Positions 60,663 through 64,000 of a stretch of 64,000 nucleotides of DNA are shown here, piece after piece. The number at the start of each line of letters is the position of its first letter. Position 1 is the first letter of the stretch. The position numbers and the translations under genes were made by a program. The notes under the pieces are model-generated. The model was not told the origin of the DNA. It made no database searches and worked only from the letters and a program-made list of their open reading frames with translations. This DNA comes from a bacterium (GTDB lineage Bacteria; Planctomycetota; Planctomycetia; Isosphaerales; Isosphaeraceae): positions 62,001 through 126,000 of the forward strand of contig WGMM01000031.1 in NCBI GenBank assembly GCA_016125085.1, in the 5' to 3' direction.

Positions 60663-62609
60663 GTGATACGTGAGCGTGGCCGTTTTCGACTTTCCGTATT
60701 CGCCCTGCAATCGATTCCCCTGTTCGCGGCCTCGCTCGCGTTCGGTCAGACCGCGTCACCTCATGCCCACGGCCCGGAAGAAGCCGCCAAAGCACCGGCC
60801 GCCACAGCTCCCACTGCTCCTGCCCCCGCTGCCGGTTATCTGTCGGCCGCAGCTTTGAGGATGAAGCAGGACGTCAGCTATCTGGCCGCCGATGCGCGTG
60901 AAGGCCGCGGCCCCGGCACGGCGGGAATCGACGACGCCGCCGATTACATCGCGGCCGAGTTCCGCAATATCGGCCTGAAGCCCGCACCGAACGCACACGG
61001 ATACTTTCAGAAGTTCACGATTTCCAACGAGCCGCAGCTCGAACCGGGCGCGAAGCTCGCGATCGAACTCCCGCAAAGCGGCAAGCTGAATTTTGCCCTG
61101 GATACGGACTTTTCTCCTCTCGCCCTGGGCGACGGCGGAAAGCTCGCGGGCAAAGAGATCGTCTTCGCCGGCTACGGCATCACGGCAAAAGACGAATCGC
61201 TGAAACTCGACTACGACGATTACGCCGGCCTCGACGTCAAAGGGAAAGTCGTGCTGATTCTGCGCCGCGAGCCTCAGCTGGACGACGAAAAATCCACCTT
61301 CGCCGGGAAACGCAACACAGCTTTCGCCGAATTCCGCCACAAGGCGACCAACGCGTTTCAGCAAGGTGCCGCAGCGGTCCTTCTGGTGAACAACATCGCG
61401 GGCAGCGAAGGCAAAGACCCGATCCTGCCGTTCCGCGCCGCCGGCATGGGCCGCAACAGCACCATCCCGTTCATTCAGATCACACGAGCCAAGGCCGACG
61501 AGTTGCTGAAATCCGCTGGGGCTCCTAATCTGGAAGCTCTCGAAAAAGAAATCGACGCCGACGGCAAGCCGCACTCCAGAGCCCTCGCTGGCATCAAAGT
61601 CGATCTGGACGTTTCGATCGTCCGAAAACCAGTGAATGTGAAAAACATCGTCGGTGTGCTCGAAGGCTCGGGGCCTCTGGCTGACGAAACGATCGTCATC
61701 GGCGGGCACTACGATCACCTGGGCTTCGGCGGCGAAGGCAGCCTGGCGTTCAACTCGCGCGACATCCACAACGGCGCCGACGACAACGCCTCAGGCACGA
61801 GCATGGTCATCGAAATCGCCCGCCGGCTGGCCTCGCGTCCTGATCCCCTGCCCCGCCGCGTCGTCTTCATGCTCTTCTCGGCGGAAGAACGTGGCCTGCT
61901 GGGCAGCCAGCATTACGTCGACAACCCCCTCTATCCGCTCGACAAGACCGTCGCCATGATCAATTTCGACATGGTTGGCCGGCTCAACGACAATCAGGAC
62001 CTGACCGTCTACGGCACAGGTACTTCACCTTCTTTCGAGTCGATCGTCGATGGCCTGGGCAAAGCCGCCGGGTTCAACATCAAGAAGATCGCCGATGGCA
62101 GCGGCCCCAGCGATCACCAGTCGTTCTACCTGAAGAATATCCCCGTTCTATTCTTCTTTACGGGCACGCACAAGGATTATCACCGGCCTTCGGACGATGC
62201 CGAACTGATCGACGTCGCAGGTATGAGCCGAATCGCCGACATGACAGAGCTGGTTATCCTCGAACTCCTGCGACGGCCGAAACGGCCGGAATTCGTGAAA
62301 GTCGCCGGGCGTGCCCCCGGCCCCGGCCGGGTCGCGATGCGAGCCTATCTCGGATCGATCCCGGACTATGACGATGCCGGCAAGGGCGTCAAGCTCTCGG
62401 GTGTTCAGACCGGCAGCCCCGCCGAAAAGGGCGGCCTGAAAGGCGGCGACGTGGTGATCCGCATGGCCGGCAAACCGATCGGGACGATTCAGGACTACAT
62501 GGAAAGCCTGTCGACGAAGAAGCCGGGCGACGAAGTCGAAGTCGTCGTCAAACGCGCGGACAAGGATGTCACCCTCAAGGTCACTCTGGGCAATAGGCCC
62601 GGCAACTGA
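60663..62609 (+). CDS. exported M28 family metallopeptidase with PA and PDZ domains
   Basis: 648 residues from the GTG at 60663, preceded by GAGGTGA; a GTG three codons upstream sits inside the ribosome-binding site. Signal peptide ends near LAFGQTA, followed by a Pro/Ala-rich linker. PA-like insert around 150-290. M28 domain: IGGHYDHLG (Zn His-Asp, about residue 348), NGADDNASGTSMVIEIA (bridging Asp), FSAEERGLLGS (catalytic Glu and Zn Glu), MINFDMVGRL and YHRPSDD (last Zn His). C-terminal PDZ (GGLKGGDVVIRMAGKPI). Two-zinc aminopeptidase in the periplasm or outside. Confidence 0.9.
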   Translation: MIRERGRFRLSVFALQSIPLFAASLAFGQTASPHAHGPEEAAKAPAATAPTAPAPAAGYLSAAALRMKQDVSYLAADAREGRGPGTAGIDDAADYIAAEFRNIGLKPAPNAHGYFQKFTISNEPQLEPGAKLAIELPQSGKLNFALDTDFSPLALGDGGKLAGKEIVFAGYGITAKDESLKLDYDDYAGLDVKGKVVLILRREPQLDDEKSTFAGKRNTAFAEFRHKATNAFQQGAAAVLLVNNIAGSEGKDPILPFRAAGMGRNSTIPFIQITRAKADELLKSAGAPNLEALEKEIDADGKPHSRALAGIKVDLDVSIVRKPVNVKNIVGVLEGSGPLADETIVIGGHYDHLGFGGEGSLAFNSRDIHNGADDNASGTSMVIEIARRLASRPDPLPRRVVFMLFSAEERGLLGSQHYVDNPLYPLDKTVAMINFDMVGRLNDNQDLTVYGTGTSPSFESIVDGLGKAAGFNIKKIADGSGPSDHQSFYLKNIPVLFFFTGTHKDYHRPSDDAELIDVAGMSRIADMTELVILELLRRPKRPEFVKVAGRAPGPGRVAMRAYLGSIPDYDDAGKGVKLSGVQTGSPAEKGGLKGGDVVIRMAGKPIGTIQDYMESLSTKKPGDEVEVVVKRADKDVTLKVTLGNRPGN

Positions 62610-62628
62610 CCTGGTTCGCTGCGGATTT

Positions 62629-62669
62629 CCGGACCGTTGTGAGAATCCTCGCGGATTCGCCCGGTCCGG
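62629..62669 (+). terminator. nested hairpin after the M28 gene
   Basis: CCGGACCG (62629-62636) pairs with CGGTCCGG (62662-62669), enclosing GAATCC/GGATTC (62643-62648 with 62653-62658). It begins 20 bp after the stop; little T follows, so it could be a terminator or an RNA structure in the leader of the next gene. Confidence 0.35.
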
Positions 62670-62708
62670 GATATCTCCGTTTCCGGTCCGACTTCTCCGG
62701 TTTGAGAA

Positions 62709-64000
62709 ATGATGCTCGAAAGCTGTTCGATATCACGGCGCAGCTTCGGAATCGCCTCCGCAATCTCCTCGCTTTCGGGTTGCGGTTTCGGTTCTTCGGC
62801 ACCTATCGACTATCTGGCCGGAATAACGGACGGGCTTCGCATCCTGACCCCCTGGGGCTCAGGAATTCGAAACCGTTTTGCCGAAGAGTTTTCGGAATGG
62901 TCTTCGAAGGAAGGATTCGCCCCCGTTTCCATCCGCTGGTTACCAGTCGCGGATTCCGACCTTGCGAAAGCGCCGATCCGCCACCTCATTCGCATCGCGG
63001 ATCTGATTCTGGGTGGTCGTCTCGAACCAATGGACGAAACGCCGGCCGAAGCATGGATGCTGGCGAATCTCAAACCGATCCGTTCGCCCGTGCTGCGGTT
63101 ACGAACGTCACAAGGCATTGGTTCAGCATCGCAGATCGCGGCATATCCGAAAATCAATGAGATCGCTTCGATCATCCGGTCAGGACGAATGAGGACCGGC
63201 GACATTCCGCTTGCCCTGAGCGATCAGCCGGGCGATGCGCTGACTCTGGCCTATCTGCTCGCGGCATTCGAAGATGCCCCGGACCAGGCCGCGGGATATG
63301 CACGCTGGATCCGAATCGTCGGTACGTCCAGTAAGCTCGAATCTCTCGTTGCCGAACCTCAAGTATCGCTTAGCCTTGCGGATCGCTCAGCAATCGATCG
63401 CCAGACTGAGACGCCCTGGACCGGTGGCGAAGGCACTTCACGGGCGCTCGGCATACCGGAAACGGAAAAGCCTGCGTATTGGCCTGAGAACGCAGTCTGG
63501 CGAAACGATTCGAAGCAAGCCGCGACGATTCGCCAGCTGATGGAATTTTGTCTCCGAAATGAGTGGGCATTGTCGGTCGGGCCGATGACCCCGAATCCGA
63601 ACTCGCGTGACGTGTTTCGGAACATGATGGCCGAAGTTCTACGAATCCCTTGTGGCGACACCATTCGAAACGTCTGGAATGCGCTACACACGGCCCGGAA
63701 CGAGCGATTCGCCGAAGTCGAATCGTACATGGCTTCACGCCCCCCCTGGCCACCCGCCTCAGTGATCGAAATGCGTACCATTCGGGGCTTCGAATACGTC
63801 GTCGCCCTGGCCGAACAACTTGCGATTGACGAAGCCCAGCGGGACTGGCTGATTCAGGAATTCGGCAAACCGGAAAGCGAAACCGACTTCCGGATGCTGG
63901 AAACCGGCGACCAGGGACGACTCGCCGACTCGACAAGATTCTGTTCATGGCTGAACGCCGAATGGACCGCCTGGGTGCGGCAAAGATGCAGGCGGGCGGT
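62709..64000 (+). CDS. Tat-type lipoprotein, solute-binding-like, C-terminus cut by window edge
   Basis: Open frame with no stop to the end of the window, at least 430 residues. SISRRSFGIASAISSLSGC at residues 7-25 is a twin-arginine leader ending in a lipobox Cys, so the protein should be an exported lipoprotein. The mature start IDYLAGITDGLRILTPWGSG IRNRFAEEFSEW resembles the beginning of extracellular solute-binding proteins (binding a ligand after LTPWG), but the rest, with several Trp- and Arg-rich helices (RWIRIVG, VWRNDSKQAATIRQLMEF), gives no firm family. The ATG pair at 62709/62712 has only a weak ribosome-binding site. Function unknown. Confidence 0.72.
   Translation, partial: MMLESCSISRRSFGIASAISSLSGCGFGSSAPIDYLAGITDGLRILTPWGSGIRNRFAEEFSEWSSKEGFAPVSIRWLPVADSDLAKAPIRHLIRIADLILGGRLEPMDETPAEAWMLANLKPIRSPVLRLRTSQGIGSASQIAAYPKINEIASIIRSGRMRTGDIPLALSDQPGDALTLAYLLAAFEDAPDQAAGYARWIRIVGTSSKLESLVAEPQVSLSLADRSAIDRQTETPWTGGEGTSRALGIPETEKPAYWPENAVWRNDSKQAATIRQLMEFCLRNEWALSVGPMTPNPNSRDVFRNMMAEVLRIPCGDTIRNVWNALHTARNERFAEVESYMASRPPWPPASVIEMRTIRGFEYVVALAEQLAIDEAQRDWLIQEFGKPESETDFRMLETGDQGRLADSTRFCSWLNAEWTAWVRQRCRRA

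Noticed and set aside
60322..60795. 157-residue minus-strand frame containing FLQAISRDGRFLFAATD
   Set aside because: The phrase looks vaguely like a beta-propeller blade, but the frame is short, crosses the start of the M28 gene and a long inverted repeat, and has no ribosome-binding site; at most a gene remnant.

Overview
The window looks like chromosomal DNA of a planctomycete (Planctomycetota, probably the Gemmatales/Isosphaerales side). The evidence is a set of families concentrated in that phylum: a DUF1559 prepilin-like protein at the left edge, a HEAT/heme-binding (CXXCH) secreted protein, DUF1080, DUF1571, DUF502, a glycine/methionine-repeat secreted protein, and a cytochrome b6 fused to two c-type haem domains. 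The DNA is GC-rich, and the coding is dense with many TTG/GTG starts. I see no insertion sequence, phage, CRISPR array, rRNA or convincing tRNA.

Layout. 0-7.4 kb: DUF1559 protein (cut by the edge), TPR lipoprotein, DNA-repair pair lhr-like helicase/pdeM, tRNA methyltransferase trmL, seven-haem cytochrome. 7.5-10.9 kb: Gly/Met-repeat secreted protein and a threonine-synthase-like PLP enzyme. 11.0-16.2 kb: a four-gene WXG100/FtsK locus resembling a stripped-down type VII secretion module (small WRD-motif protein, coiled-coil protein, second small WRD protein, 1307-residue membrane ATPase with three tandem ATPase-like domains); this is the best candidate for an undescribed system. 16.3-29.9 kb: MBL hydrolase, secreted protein of unknown function, DUF502, PlsC-like acyltransferase with an AMP-ligase-like tail, MFS permease, phosphoesterase, asparagine synthetase, HtrA protease, DUF4405 membrane protein, fatty-acid desaturase, LURP-one-like protein, frameshifted DUF1015 gene. 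30-37.8 kb: sahH, a small ribbon-helix-helix-like gene, trpF, thioredoxin, zinc-ribbon coiled-coil protein, rpoD and dnaG, all leftward with recognisable sigma-70 promoters and a rpoD terminator. 38-47.9 kb: DUF1571 protein, rimI-folP-proA, solA-like oxidase, and a hisS-hisZ-hisG operon. 47.9-64 kb: Tat-type amidase, APC permease, Tat-type unknown, HEAT/haem protein, nrnA, DUF1080 protein, a class I glutamine amidotransferase-like protein lacking its catalytic cysteine, Rieske/cytochrome b-c operon, M28 peptidase, and the start of a Tat-type lipoprotein that runs off the right edge.

How they work together. Most genes are housekeeping: information processing (dnaG, rpoD, trmL, hisS, nrnA), amino-acid and one-carbon metabolism (his, pro, trp, asn, sahH, folP), quinol oxidation and cytochromes, and envelope proteins. 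The clear accessory-looking unit is the WXG/FtsK cluster. Start sites were adjusted by reading ribosome-binding sites and ATGA/GTGA overlaps. All family calls come from motifs recognised by eye; no database search was run.
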